Source of the DNA: Bacteroidales bacterium
GTDB taxonomy: Bacteria > Bacteroidota > Bacteroidia > Bacteroidales > Tenuifilaceae
Direction of reading: 5' to 3'
NCBI GenBank assembly: GCA_003531155.1
Contig: DQHR01000102.1
Coordinates: 5,176-25,878 of the forward strand
DNA length: 20,703 nucleotides
Part shown: positions 1-6,513 of the stretch, one piece after another
How the letters are laid out: every line of letters starts with the position of its first letter
Numbering within the stretch: position 1 is the first letter of the stretch
Notes under the pieces: generated by a model
The model's input: the letters and a program-made list of their open reading frames with translations, nothing else
Database searches by the model: none
Told to the model about the DNA's origin: nothing
Program-made: the position numbers and the translations under genes

Positions 1-695
1 TAGGAGGAATGAGTTGGGAATCCTCAATTGAATATTACAGACTGATAAATAAGAAGACAAATGATTTACTTGGCGGATTTCATTCATGTAGAAGTCTTAT
101 GTACTCAGTTGATTTTGCAGAAATTGAAAAGTTACAACATGAGGATAAATGGAAAGAATTAGATTCAATTATGGTTAATTCTGCAAAGAAGCTTGAAAAT
201 GCAGGGGCAGATATTTTAATTTTATGCACTAATACAATGCATTTATGCAGCAAAGCGATCCAGGAGAACATATCAATTCCGTTCTTACATATTGCAGAAG
301 CTACAGGGGAGGAAATTGTAAGTCGTAAGATTAATAAAGTGGGATTACTCGGAACAAAATATACAATGGAAAAGGATTTTTATAAAGAAATCCTTAATGA
401 AAAATTTGGGATTGAAGTTATTATTCCAAATGAGCATGAAAGAAACACAGTACATAAGATTATTTATGAAGAATTAGTACACGGCCAGATAAAAGAAAGA
501 TCAAAAGAAACATATAAGGCAATTATAAACAATCTGGAAAAAGATGGTGTAGAAGGAGTTATCTTGGGATGCACGGAAATCCCTTTATTGATTTCAAATT
601 CTGACTTAAATATTCCAGTATTTGATACAACAAAATTGCATGCGGAAAAAGCTGTAGAATGGGCATTAAAAAATGATAAAAATTACGTACCCTAA
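1..695 (+). CDS. Aspartate/glutamate racemase family protein (5' end outside window)
   Basis: The frame is open to the left edge: the two codons before the ATG at 9 encode Gly-Gly, giving the family signature GGMSWES, which normally lies about 8-10 residues after the true start. So the ATG at 9 is internal and the gene is partial. Counting from that Met, the two catalytic-type cysteines are visible: C73 in LILCTNTMHL and C188 in VILGCTEIPLL. These are the two thiols used by cofactor-independent amino acid racemases of the YgeA/RacX type to deprotonate and reprotonate the alpha carbon. Substrate (Asp, Glu or another amino acid) cannot be told. The length fits a complete enzyme of about 235-240 residues. 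The stop codon TAA (693-695) lies inside the R'' box of the attC site that ends this cassette, so gene and recombination site are fused end to end. Cytosolic; no signal peptide visible. Confidence 0.9.
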   Translation, partial: GGMSWESSIEYYRLINKKTNDLLGGFHSCRSLMYSVDFAEIEKLQHEDKWKELDSIMVNSAKKLENAGADILILCTNTMHLCSKAIQENISIPFLHIAEATGEEIVSRKINKVGLLGTKYTMEKDFYKEILNEKFGIEVIIPNEHERNTVHKIIYEELVHGQIKERSKETYKAIINNLEKDGVEGVILGCTEIPLLISNSDLNIPVFDTTKLHAEKAVEWALKNDKNYVP

Positions 696-819
696 CATGG
701 CATAAGTTTAATTGGGGCGAAAGTGCCATTTTTAAGAACTTTACTACTTTTAAAAGGCAGTATGCATTGAATGGAAAGTACTTCTGACTCCCCAACTAAA
801 CTTATGCCCGCCGTTAGCA
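690..819 (+). repeat. attC-like recombination site 1
   Basis: R'' is CCCTAAC (690-696). The left arm GGCATAAGTTTAATTGGGG (699-717) pairs with the right arm at 790-808, 18 of 19 positions. R' is GTTAGCA (813-819). The central part carries smaller dyads (CCATT/AATGG). Size and order of elements match integron attC sites; the strong, slightly imperfect stem between short outer boxes is not what a simple terminator looks like, and no U-run follows. Confidence 0.75.
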
Positions 820-847
820 CCTATTATAACAGAAAACTCTATATAAA

Positions 848-1381
848 ATGGACGTCAAACTAAATAAAACAATCTTAAATACAACTGAGAAGATAGAAGA
901 ATTTAAGAAAAATGATTTCTTTATAAAAATCGGACAAATCAATTGCAAGATAGGAGTTGTAAGAAAAGGGGTTCTTAGAGGATTTATTATTGACGACAAC
1001 GGCAACGAAGCCAATTTGATATTGTATCAAGAAAATGATATTATATCAGGGAATTTTGTTCCTAATGTGCCAGCTCCTATTAACGTTCAAGCAATAGAAA
1101 ACTGTATAATTGATGTTGCAGATTTTTCTAAAGCAATGTTAGCACTTAGAGATAATGAACACTTAAATACAGCATTTAATGAAATGGTTAATATACTTCA
1201 TTCTAAAATTCAATCTAGACTAACATCTTTTATCAATTATAATTCATTTGATAGGTATCAGTTTTTTTTAAGAGAGTATCCGAACCTAATAAATAGAATA
1301 CCAAACTATCATATTGCAAATTTTTTAGGGATTACTCCTACCCAATTGAGCAGGATTAGAAAATCATTTGCAAGTAAATAG
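848..1381 (+). CDS. Crp/Fnr family transcriptional regulator
   Basis: A 177-residue protein with a cupin-like effector domain (about 10-120) and a compact C-terminal helix-turn-helix. The last part, IPNYHIANFLGITPTQLSRIRK (split across residues 151-172), matches the Bacteroidota Crp/Fnr pattern of I..YLGI....LSRIRK. These proteins are shorter than classical CRP and usually lack a recognisable cAMP pocket; the RGFIIDDNGNEANL segment corresponds to the usual R-x-F..d.G.e stretch, so the ligand is unknown. It is the first gene of cassette 814-2171 and starts 34 bp after the cassette boundary. An SRPBCC-like gene follows after 84 bp with no attC between, so the two travel as one cassette. No cysteine cluster for a [4Fe-4S] sensor is present. 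Family confident, target genes unknown. Confidence 0.85.
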   Translation: MDVKLNKTILNTTEKIEEFKKNDFFIKIGQINCKIGVVRKGVLRGFIIDDNGNEANLILYQENDIISGNFVPNVPAPINVQAIENCIIDVADFSKAMLALRDNEHLNTAFNEMVNILHSKIQSRLTSFINYNSFDRYQFFLREYPNLINRIPNYHIANFLGITPTQLSRIRKSFASK

Positions 1382-1465
1382 GAATATTCATTTCTCAACA
1401 AATGTAAATGGAATCTGATTTTGCTGACCTTACTTTTGTACTCATAATAAAAAACAGAAAAGAAA

Positions 1466-2038
1466 ATGAAAAACATTTTAATTATTATGATTATGGGTAC
1501 ATTTTTAACTTTAAATGCGCAAGAAAGCAAAGAAAACCGTTTAATCAAATCGCCTAAATGGAAAAATGGTGAAAGGTTTATTTATAAACGTGAGATAGTA
1601 CTGAAATCCACTAAAGAAATAGTCTTTCCTTTACTTTGTCCAGTAAGGGAATATGAGTGGTTTAATGATTGGAAATGTACAATGATTTTTTCGGAATCTG
1701 GAGTTGCGGAAAACAATAATATATTTTACGTAAACATGGGGTTCCCATTATTCAAAAAGCAAGTATTTCATGTTGTGAAATATGAACCAAACGTAAACAT
1801 AACATTTTTAATATTTATAAATGGAGTAGCTACAATTTTATTTGGTGCAGACTTAGAACAACTGTCAAGCGATTCTTGTAGGATGACAGTTTTTTATGAA
1901 GCAACTGGCATATCAAGATTTGGCAATTTCTTTCTAAGAAACATAGGGAAAAAGGAAATGGAAACCAACACTAACAATATTGAGAATGACTTAGTATATT
2001 GGTTGGAAAATAATAAAAAAAGACCAAAGAATAAATAA
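1466..2038 (+). CDS. Secreted SRPBCC/START-like protein
   Basis: A 190-residue protein with a likely signal peptide (MKNILIIMIMGTFLTLNAQ, cleavage near residue 19). The mature part begins a polyketide-cyclase-like pattern: REIVLKSTKEIVFPLLCPV followed by REYEWFNDWKC and alternating beta segments, ending in an amphipathic helix rich in N and K. This resembles SRPBCC folds in which a long C-terminal helix covers a hydrophobic pocket; the assignment rests on pattern, not on a catalytic motif. Export would be unusual for many members of that superfamily, so a lipid or small hydrophobic ligand in the envelope is only a guess. It is the second gene of a two-gene cassette behind the Crp/Fnr regulator, and its stop lies 7 bp before the R'' box of attC 2. 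A hypothetical exported protein is the safe alternative. Confidence 0.6.
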   Translation: MKNILIIMIMGTFLTLNAQESKENRLIKSPKWKNGERFIYKREIVLKSTKEIVFPLLCPVREYEWFNDWKCTMIFSESGVAENNNIFYVNMGFPLFKKQVFHVVKYEPNVNITFLIFINGVATILFGADLEQLSSDSCRMTVFYEATGISRFGNFFLRNIGKKEMETNTNNIENDLVYWLENNKKRPKNK

Positions 2039-2045
2039 TAACAGG

Positions 2046-2177
2046 TGCTAACAACGGGTCATAAAACATGCCGGGTTCATTGGGTTTGCGAACGTTTCGT
2101 CCCGTATCATGTTTTGTATCGTGGGATACATACGCATCTCCGCAACCTGGCATGTTTCATACCTGCGACTGTTGTGC
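2046..2177 (+). repeat. attC-like recombination site 2
   Basis: R'' is TGCTAAC (2046-2052). The ten bases ending at 2052 (AGGTGCTAAC) are the exact reverse complement of the start of this cassette at 813-822 (GTTAGCACCT), the expected relation between a cassette's own R' half and R''. The inner stem GGTCATAAAACATGCC (2057-2072) pairs with ATGCC/ATGTTTCATACC material at about 2147-2163, with one unpaired C and few mismatches, like the extrahelical bases of true attC. R' is GTTGTGC (2171-2177). Confidence 0.8.
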
Positions 2178-2217
2178 CGTATGCATAGGATAAATAGAAT
2201 ATAAAACAAAAGAATTT

Positions 2218-3144
2218 ATGGATATATATTCGCAATTTCAATCCAAATTAATGCATTACAAAGCCCAATGCAGAATGGTTTCTTTAAAACATATTCAGGA
2301 ATTAGAAACAGAGTTTAATAAACCAATTAAAGATTCATTCGTTAACAAGCAACTGTACGAAAGTTATATCCATGGATACATTAATTTTTCGGTAAAAGAA
2401 AAATACCCTTCTGCACTTTCTTTAATAATCGTAGCGACTCCAAGTCCTCAAATTGATTTAAAATTTCAAATTGAGAGTAAAGATTTTATATTTAAAATTC
2501 CTCCTATGTATACTGATAGAGTAGAGGTAACAGGACGGATTAAAAAAATCACATCTGACATATTTAATAATAATGGGTATAACACTTTTCCGGTTGTATT
2601 ACCTAAAAAGCTGATTGCAGTGAAAAGTGGATTAGCAAAATATGGGAAAAACAATTTGGCATATGTTGAAGGAATGGGCAGTTATCATAGATTAACTTTG
2701 TTTGCAACGGATTTGCCATGTAATAATGATTCTTGGCTGAAAGTTCAAACTTTGGATAGATGTGAAAAATGTTTTGCATGTCAAAAAAGTTGTCCGACTT
2801 CAGCGATTAATAGAAACGAATTTGTAATAAAAGCGGAACGATGTTTAGCATATTTAAACGAGCAGTCTGGAACATTTCCCGATTGGATTAATCCAAAAGC
2901 GCATAATTGTATAATTGGTTGTATAAAATGTCAAGATTCCTGTCCTGAGAATAAAAGTAATATTTCTGCATCTAGGTTAAAAGAAAAGTTCAGTGAGTCT
3001 GAAACACAAATGATATTGAAAAATACACCATTTGAGAATCTCCCTGATAATTTACAGATGAGAATTGACGATTTATGCTTAAAATATTATTATAAACATC
3101 TGTCAAGGAATATTATACCATTGATTGAAAATTATATGAATTAA
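2218..3144 (+). CDS. Short QueG-like protein with double [4Fe-4S] domain
   Basis: A 308-residue cytosolic protein. Residues about 1-165 are a divergent relative of the epoxyqueuosine reductase (QueG)/reductive dehalogenase-like N-terminal region, with the conserved turn KSGLAKYGKN (136-145) and EGMGSYHRLTLFATDLP. Residues 180-245 form the ferredoxin part: C182-x2-C185-x2-C188-x3-CP, then C209 in ERCLAYLNEQSG (matching the RC.SYLTIE-type segment of QueG), then C231-x3-C235-x2-C238-x3-CP. These could bind two [4Fe-4S] clusters. In QueG the clusters feed electrons to cobalamin to reduce epoxyqueuosine to queuosine in tRNA. This protein lacks the long HEAT-repeat C-terminus that grips tRNA in QueG (QueG is usually 350-380 residues), so another substrate is likely. 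It is the only gene of cassette 2172-3285. Confidence 0.8.
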   Translation: MDIYSQFQSKLMHYKAQCRMVSLKHIQELETEFNKPIKDSFVNKQLYESYIHGYINFSVKEKYPSALSLIIVATPSPQIDLKFQIESKDFIFKIPPMYTDRVEVTGRIKKITSDIFNNNGYNTFPVVLPKKLIAVKSGLAKYGKNNLAYVEGMGSYHRLTLFATDLPCNNDSWLKVQTLDRCEKCFACQKSCPTSAINRNEFVIKAERCLAYLNEQSGTFPDWINPKAHNCIIGCIKCQDSCPENKSNISASRLKEKFSESETQMILKNTPFENLPDNLQMRIDDLCLKYYYKHLSRNIIPLIENYMN

Positions 3145-3159
3145 AATAAAAGTAATACG

Positions 3160-3291
3160 GCACAATATTTTATGTAAGTAATGGTAGGAAAAGTACTAAA
3201 TTTCAAGGTTTGTAGCCCGCTCAATCTGCGTAGCGGTTTGATAGGAAACTGCCTCGCAATCTGACACTACTCATACAATTTATCGTTAGTA
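3160..3291 (+). repeat. attC-like recombination site 3
   Basis: R''-like box GCACAAT (3160-3166, last base T instead of C). The twelve bases 3155-3166 match, 11 of 12, the reverse complement of the start of this cassette (2171-2182), linking the two ends of the cassette across 980 bp. Left arm ATTTTATGTAAGTAATG (3167-3183) pairs with CACTACTCATACAATT (3265-3280), with a two-base bulge. R' is GTTAGTA (3285-3291). Confidence 0.75.
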
Positions 3292-3345
3292 GCATGGTTG
3301 TGAAAATCGAAAAATATTGAATATTAAGTAATAGAATAGATATTA

Positions 3346-3876
3346 ATGAGCATAGATTTTGACGATATTGAATATTTAAGATTTGGTAACGAGAAGCAGC
3401 AGCGTGCATACGAGACATTGACCAAAAATAATGTATTGACTATACTTCAACTCTTTGACCCCATTCTTGTAGGAACAATTCCAATTAACATTGACACTGA
3501 AAACAGTGACCTTGACATTATTTGTTACATCAAAGACAGACTTGTTTTTACCAAAGTAATCAATGACAATTTTGCTGGCAAGGAACATTTTAAGATTTTG
3601 GAACAAAATGGTAGAGACCATGAAGCAATTGTTGCCAATTTTAATTTAGACAATTTTGAGATTGAAATTTTTGGGCAAAACAGACCAACAAAACAACAGA
3701 ATGCCTACCGTCATATGATAATAGAACATAAATTACTGATGGAACGTGGAGAGACATTTAGAAAACAAATAATTGAGTTAAAGCGAAAGGGGTATAAAAC
3801 AGAACCTGCATTTGGTATTGTTCTTGGGTTAACTGGAGATGCATACACCGAATTATTGAGATATGAAAATAAATGA
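3346..3876 (+). CDS. DUF4269 nucleotidyltransferase-like protein
   Basis: A 176-residue cytosolic protein that matches DUF4269. The N-terminal region has the nucleotidyltransferase-type signature: G43 in LVGTIPINID followed by SDLDIICY (54-61), resembling the G-[GS]...D-x-D metal-binding loop of the polymerase-beta superfamily, and a third acidic position in FEIEIFGQ further on. The C-terminal half is helical and carries YRHMIIEHKLLMERG and KRKGYKTEPAFGIVLGL, typical of the family. The biochemical activity of DUF4269 proteins is not established to my knowledge; nucleotide transfer is inferred from the motif. It is the only gene of cassette 3286-4054, starting 60 bp after the boundary with the weak leader AGATATTA, and no antitoxin-like partner lies beside it. 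Confidence 0.8.
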   Translation: MSIDFDDIEYLRFGNEKQQRAYETLTKNNVLTILQLFDPILVGTIPINIDTENSDLDIICYIKDRLVFTKVINDNFAGKEHFKILEQNGRDHEAIVANFNLDNFEIEIFGQNRPTKQQNAYRHMIIEHKLLMERGETFRKQIIELKRKGYKTEPAFGIVLGLTGDAYTELLRYENK

Positions 3877-3899
3877 AGGCTGAACAAAAAAGCCCGAAC

Positions 3900-4060
3900 A
3901 ACTAACAGCGTATTTATTGTATTTGTGCTGATGACACATTTGGAGTTCTTAACGCTTTTTGGTAGTTTTACTAACGGGGGATATGAAAAAGTTTCAACCG
4001 ACCGAAGAGAGTTCGCCGAAGGCAAACTCCCAGACACAACAAATACTCGAATCGTTATTG
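3900..4060 (+). repeat. attC-like recombination site 4
   Basis: R'' AACTAAC (3900-3906) complements the first six bases of R' at the start of this cassette (GTTAGT, 3285-3290). Left arm GTATTTATTGT (3910-3920) pairs with ACAACAAATAC (4036-4046) with one mismatch, and GGAGTT/AACTCC style pairing fills the variable centre. R' is GTTATTG (4054-4060). This is the longest of the sites, about 160 bp. Confidence 0.7.
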
Positions 4061-4131
4061 GCAATTTAACAAGAAAACTCGTACTTATTGAAATTTAAAG
4101 TCCCAAATGATTAACAAAAACATAAAAACTA

Positions 4132-4845
4132 ATGAATATTTGTAAAAAATGCCATAATGAGTTTGATGGCAATTATTGCCCTAATTGCGGACATCCACAA
4201 AAATTAGAAAGAATAAATGGTCGTTATATTTTTTCTGAAATTGCAGATGTTTTAAATTTTCAAAAAGGAATTTTATACACAATAAAAGAATTACTGATAA
4301 GACCAGAACAAAATATCAGAGCATTTATTTCAGAAGACAGAAATCGTCTTGTAAAACCGATAATGTTTATCCTAATTACTTCTTTGATATACACAATATT
4401 TGTTGGAATTTTTCATTTTGAAGATGGTTACGTAAATTATACGGACATTAAAGAATCTACAACTTTTGAAATTTTCAAATGGGTACAAGAAAATTACGGT
4501 TACGCTAATATTATTATGTCAATTTTTATTGGATTGTGGCTGAAAGTGTTTTTTAGAAAATACCCCTTTAACTTTTTTGAAATTATAATACTCCTTTGTT
4601 TCGTTATGGGAATAGGAATGTTGATATATTCAGCATTTGGAGTTGTTCGGGGTTTGACTCACGTTAATTTAATGAAAGTTGGCGCAATAATAGGACTTGT
4701 TTATACGACTTATGCGGTTGGACAATTCTTTGAAAAGAGAAAACTATTAAGCTATGTAAAAGCATTCTTTGCATACATATTGGGATTTTTAACTTTCACC
4801 TTAGCTGCAATTGGTACTGGATTCTTTATTGACTTAATAAAATAA
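4132..4845 (+). CDS. DUF3667 zinc-ribbon membrane protein
   Basis: A 237-residue inner membrane protein. The N-terminus is a zinc ribbon, C4-x2-C7-x8-C16-x2-C19 (CKKCHNEFDGNYCPNCG). Residues 25-80 hold the DUF3667 core: a helix ending in an invariant-looking LLIRPEQNIRAFISEDR followed by NRLVKPIMFI. About four or five hydrophobic segments follow (near residues 75-95, 125-145, 150-175, 180-200 and 210-235). The family is widespread in Bacteroidota and has no established function; the single-copy zinc ribbon suggests sensing or assembly at the membrane, which is a guess. A 63-residue membrane protein follows 12 bp downstream in the same cassette and is probably co-transcribed. No attC separates the two. 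Confidence 0.8.
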   Translation: MNICKKCHNEFDGNYCPNCGHPQKLERINGRYIFSEIADVLNFQKGILYTIKELLIRPEQNIRAFISEDRNRLVKPIMFILITSLIYTIFVGIFHFEDGYVNYTDIKESTTFEIFKWVQENYGYANIIMSIFIGLWLKVFFRKYPFNFFEIIILLCFVMGIGMLIYSAFGVVRGLTHVNLMKVGAIIGLVYTTYAVGQFFEKRKLLSYVKAFFAYILGFLTFTLAAIGTGFFIDLIK

Positions 4846-4857
4846 AATTTAAAGAAT

Positions 4858-5049
4858 ATGGAAAATAAAAAGAGATTGTCAATTGTATTATTGATTCCAA
4901 CAATCATTATAGGAGTAGCATTGTTTGAAGAATTTGATTTTGAAAGTTTAAAATTTGAGAAACCGTTGCTTGCATTCGTTTACTTCATTGGCTTAGCTCT
5001 CTCAATTATCTTTCAGTTTAAAGATTTCAAAAAACGACCTGAAAAATAA
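4858..5049 (+). CDS. Small two-helix membrane protein
   Basis: A 63-residue protein with two hydrophobic helices (residues about 8-22 and 38-53) separated by an acidic hydrophilic loop (FEEFDFESLKFEKP) and a Lys-rich C-terminus, which places both ends in the cytosol if the loop is outside. I do not recognise a family. It starts 12 bp after the DUF3667 stop with a purine-rich leader (TTTAAAGAAT), so the two are likely translated from one message and may act together. The stop lies a few bases before the degenerate attC 5. Confidence 0.65.
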   Translation: MENKKRLSIVLLIPTIIIGVALFEEFDFESLKFEKPLLAFVYFIGLALSIIFQFKDFKKRPEK

Positions 5050-5055
5050 AGACTA

Positions 5056-5182
5056 CCGCTAAAACGAAGTATTGCTGCGATAATGCTAAACTTGAACGAT
5101 ATAATATTTAATAAATAGTTTAGTGATTTGATAATGAGACGATTTTAAGTGCGCAACGATTTCTTACTGTCAGCCGTTGCGT
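5056..5182 (+). repeat. Degenerate attC-like site 5
   Basis: R' candidate GTTGCGT (5176-5182) and an R''-like CCGCTAAAAC (5056-5065). Between them the inner pairing is weak: AGTA (5068-5071) with TACT, TTGCTGCG with CGCAACGA at 6 of 8, and a stronger central CTAAACT/AGTTTAG dyad. The R'' does not complement the start of its cassette (4055). Position and spacing fit the array, but the stem may be too broken to recombine. Confidence 0.4.
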
Positions 5183-5223
5183 ATCATACAATAAAGAAAT
5201 AATAACTTAAAAGATTAATAAAA

Positions 5224-5898
5224 ATGGGATATTATATTGATTTAAAGGGCATAAGTATTGATAAATACAAAGAGATTTTAAAAACCACCGAATTAATTCC
5301 AAGTTGGAAAGTTTTAGAAAAAGATATCGATAAAAATCTTGACATTATTAAAAAATATAATATCAAGAATATTGATGAATTATTAATTGCCCTTAAGGAC
5401 AAAGACAAAATTCAGAAGTTCTCGAAACAGAGTGGATTACAAGAGGATTATTTAGTAGTTCTCAAAAGAGTGGTGAATGGGTATCGACAAAAACCAAATA
5501 GGATAAAAGATTTTACATGTATAGCTGAAGACACAGTCGTTAAACTTGAAAAAGCAGGAATAAAAGATACGCTTAAGCTATATGATATTATTCTGACGGA
5601 TGAAAAAAGAGAAGCAATTTCAAATAAAACAGGAATTAGCAAGGATGAAATAATGAAGCTTGCAAAATTGACTGATCTTTCCAGAATAAGATGGGTAAAC
5701 CACACATTTGCATATGTATTGCTAGAAGCTGGATATGATGTTGTAGAAAAAGTAGCAAATGCTGACTACCAAGAGTTATATAAAGCAGTTAAACAACTTA
5801 ACGAAGAGAGGAAAATATATAATGCACATATAGGAGTTCGTGACATGAAAATGGTGGTTGAGGCTGCTAAAGATTTAAAATTTGAAATAGAATACTAA
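5224..5898 (+). CDS. DUF4332 helix-hairpin-helix-like protein
   Basis: A 224-residue, Lys-rich cytosolic protein matching DUF4332. It starts with MGYYIDLKGISIDKYKEILK and then shows two consecutive helix-hairpin-helix-like units: one around residues 95-160 (CIAEDTVVKLEKAGIKDT followed by GISKDEIMKLAKLTDLSRIRWVN) and one around 161-200 (YVLLEAGYDVVEKVANADYQEL). These resemble HhH folds of DNA-binding or nucleic-acid-associated proteins, where the loop between helices contacts the backbone. The last segment, YNAHIGVRDMKMVVEAAKDL, is characteristic of the family. No catalytic motif is visible, so it may be an architectural or scaffold protein; function unknown. It is the only gene of cassette 5177-6047. 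Confidence 0.75.
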   Translation: MGYYIDLKGISIDKYKEILKTTELIPSWKVLEKDIDKNLDIIKKYNIKNIDELLIALKDKDKIQKFSKQSGLQEDYLVVLKRVVNGYRQKPNRIKDFTCIAEDTVVKLEKAGIKDTLKLYDIILTDEKREAISNKTGISKDEIMKLAKLTDLSRIRWVNHTFAYVLLEAGYDVVEKVANADYQELYKAVKQLNEERKIYNAHIGVRDMKMVVEAAKDLKFEIEY

Positions 5899-5914
5899 AA
5901 ATATTGAGAGAAAG

Positions 5915-6053
5915 CACGAACGTATAATACTCGGACATCAAACATTTGGGTTTAGTTGGTATTCTAAGTGCATCACTCGCTAGTAAGGTTTTTATTGGTT
6001 GACATTTTTGTAATTCCGAAATCCCCAACGTTTTATACTGTAGATCGTTGTAT
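5915..6053 (+). repeat. attC-like recombination site 6
   Basis: R''-like CACGAAC (5915-5921), inner arm GTATAATAC (5922-5930) pairing 8 of 9 with GTTTTATAC (6030-6038), then R' GTTGTAT (6047-6053). Outer complementarity with the start of its own cassette (5177) is poor, so this is a less certain site than 1-4. Confidence 0.55.
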
Positions 6054-6087
6054 GCATTGAAAGTATTAACTTTTATATTAAAAAAAT

Positions 6088-6513
6088 ATGAAAAAACAAA
6101 ACCTCATTTTTAGAATCTTTAGCATATTTCTAATTCTTGTTTTAATCATCGGCTTTAATAGTTGTAAAAAAGAGAATGAAAACGGGAATGAGGATGTTCA
6201 TATTTACGATGGAACTTGGTTGGGAAAAACAGATCAAGATGAAAAAATTAAATTCATGATATCAAAAAGTTCAGTTGTTTATTTAGAAGTAGAATATCTT
6301 GATTTTAATAGAAGAGTAACATGGACTTTAAATCCATCCAATTGTAACATTTCAAAAGGTAGGTTTTTTTGCGATTTTGGGTATAATTCCTTAGGATGCA
6401 ATTTTACCTCAAAAAATTATGCAAAAGGAGTCTATAGGTTTAATAATGATCCACGTTTCCCTGCTCATCTTAATGGAACATGGACAGCATCAAAAAAAAC
6501 GTTTAGTTATTAG
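6088..6513 (+). CDS. Small lipoprotein
   Basis: A 141-residue exported protein. The N-terminus is a lipoprotein signal: basic start MKKQNL, hydrophobic core IFSIFLILVLIIGF and lipobox FNSC with Cys26 as the lipidated residue, followed by a charged linker KKENENGNEDV. The mature part, about 105 residues, is beta-rich (GTWLGKTDQDEKIKFMIS ... VEYLDFNRRVTWTLN ... LNGTWTASKK), reminiscent of a lipocalin-like or small beta-sandwich domain with repeated GTW patterns. I do not recognise a family. It contains four Cys residues after the lipidated one, three close to each other (CNISKGRFFCDFGYNSLGC). It is the last gene with cassette context, 35 bp after attC 6. Confidence 0.7.
   Translation: MKKQNLIFRIFSIFLILVLIIGFNSCKKENENGNEDVHIYDGTWLGKTDQDEKIKFMISKSSVVYLEVEYLDFNRRVTWTLNPSNCNISKGRFFCDFGYNSLGCNFTSKNYAKGVYRFNNDPRFPAHLNGTWTASKKTFSY

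Larger units (their letters stand above)
1..6060 (+). mobile_element. Integron gene-cassette array (integrase not in window)
   Basis: Nine same-strand genes of unrelated families are separated by six attC-like dyads (four well formed, two degenerate). Each complete dyad has an R''-like box ending AAC (AAT once), an inner stem, a variable centre, the opposite stem arm, and a GTT-beginning R' box. Cutting after the G of each R' gives cassettes of 814-2171, 2172-3285, 3286-4054, 4055-5176 and 5177-6047, a partial one before 814, and a last one from 6048. The DNA is visibly more A+T-rich than the genes after 6850, and codon use looks different. In known integrons most cassette genes point away from attI, so the integrase and attI should lie left of the window; this is inference. 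With no integrase visible, the region could equally be a CALIN (attC cluster lacking an integrase). Confidence 0.75.

Noticed and set aside
559..795. Minus-strand open frame of 78 codons over the attC 1 region
   Set aside because: It overlaps the racemase gene and the dyad, has no family resemblance and no start context.
690..819. Intergenic dyads between the left-hand genes as ordinary rho-independent terminators
   Set aside because: The stems are separated by 60-120 bp centres, lack T-runs and end in GTT boxes; the recurring order of elements and the cassette-end complementarity fit attC far better.
1971..2153. Minus-strand open frame of 60 codons over attC 2
   Set aside because: Falls in the dyad; its composition reflects the stem sequence and not a protein.
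2218..3144. Calling the iron-sulfur protein a true epoxyqueuosine reductase (queG)
   Set aside because: Short, lacks the HEAT-repeat tail, and sits on a mobile cassette; only the fold-level relation is supported.
3346..3876. Toxin-antitoxin module in the cassette array
   Set aside because: No paired small antitoxin gene next to the DUF4269 gene or any other cassette gene; toxin families not recognised.
3711..4064. Minus-strand open frame of 117 codons across attC 4
   Set aside because: Half lies antisense to DUF4269 and half in the recombination site; no recognisable domain.
4858..5049. The 63-residue gene as a random open frame
   Set aside because: Kept as real: correct strand, 12-bp spacing after DUF3667, two clean membrane helices, and an end just before the recombination site.
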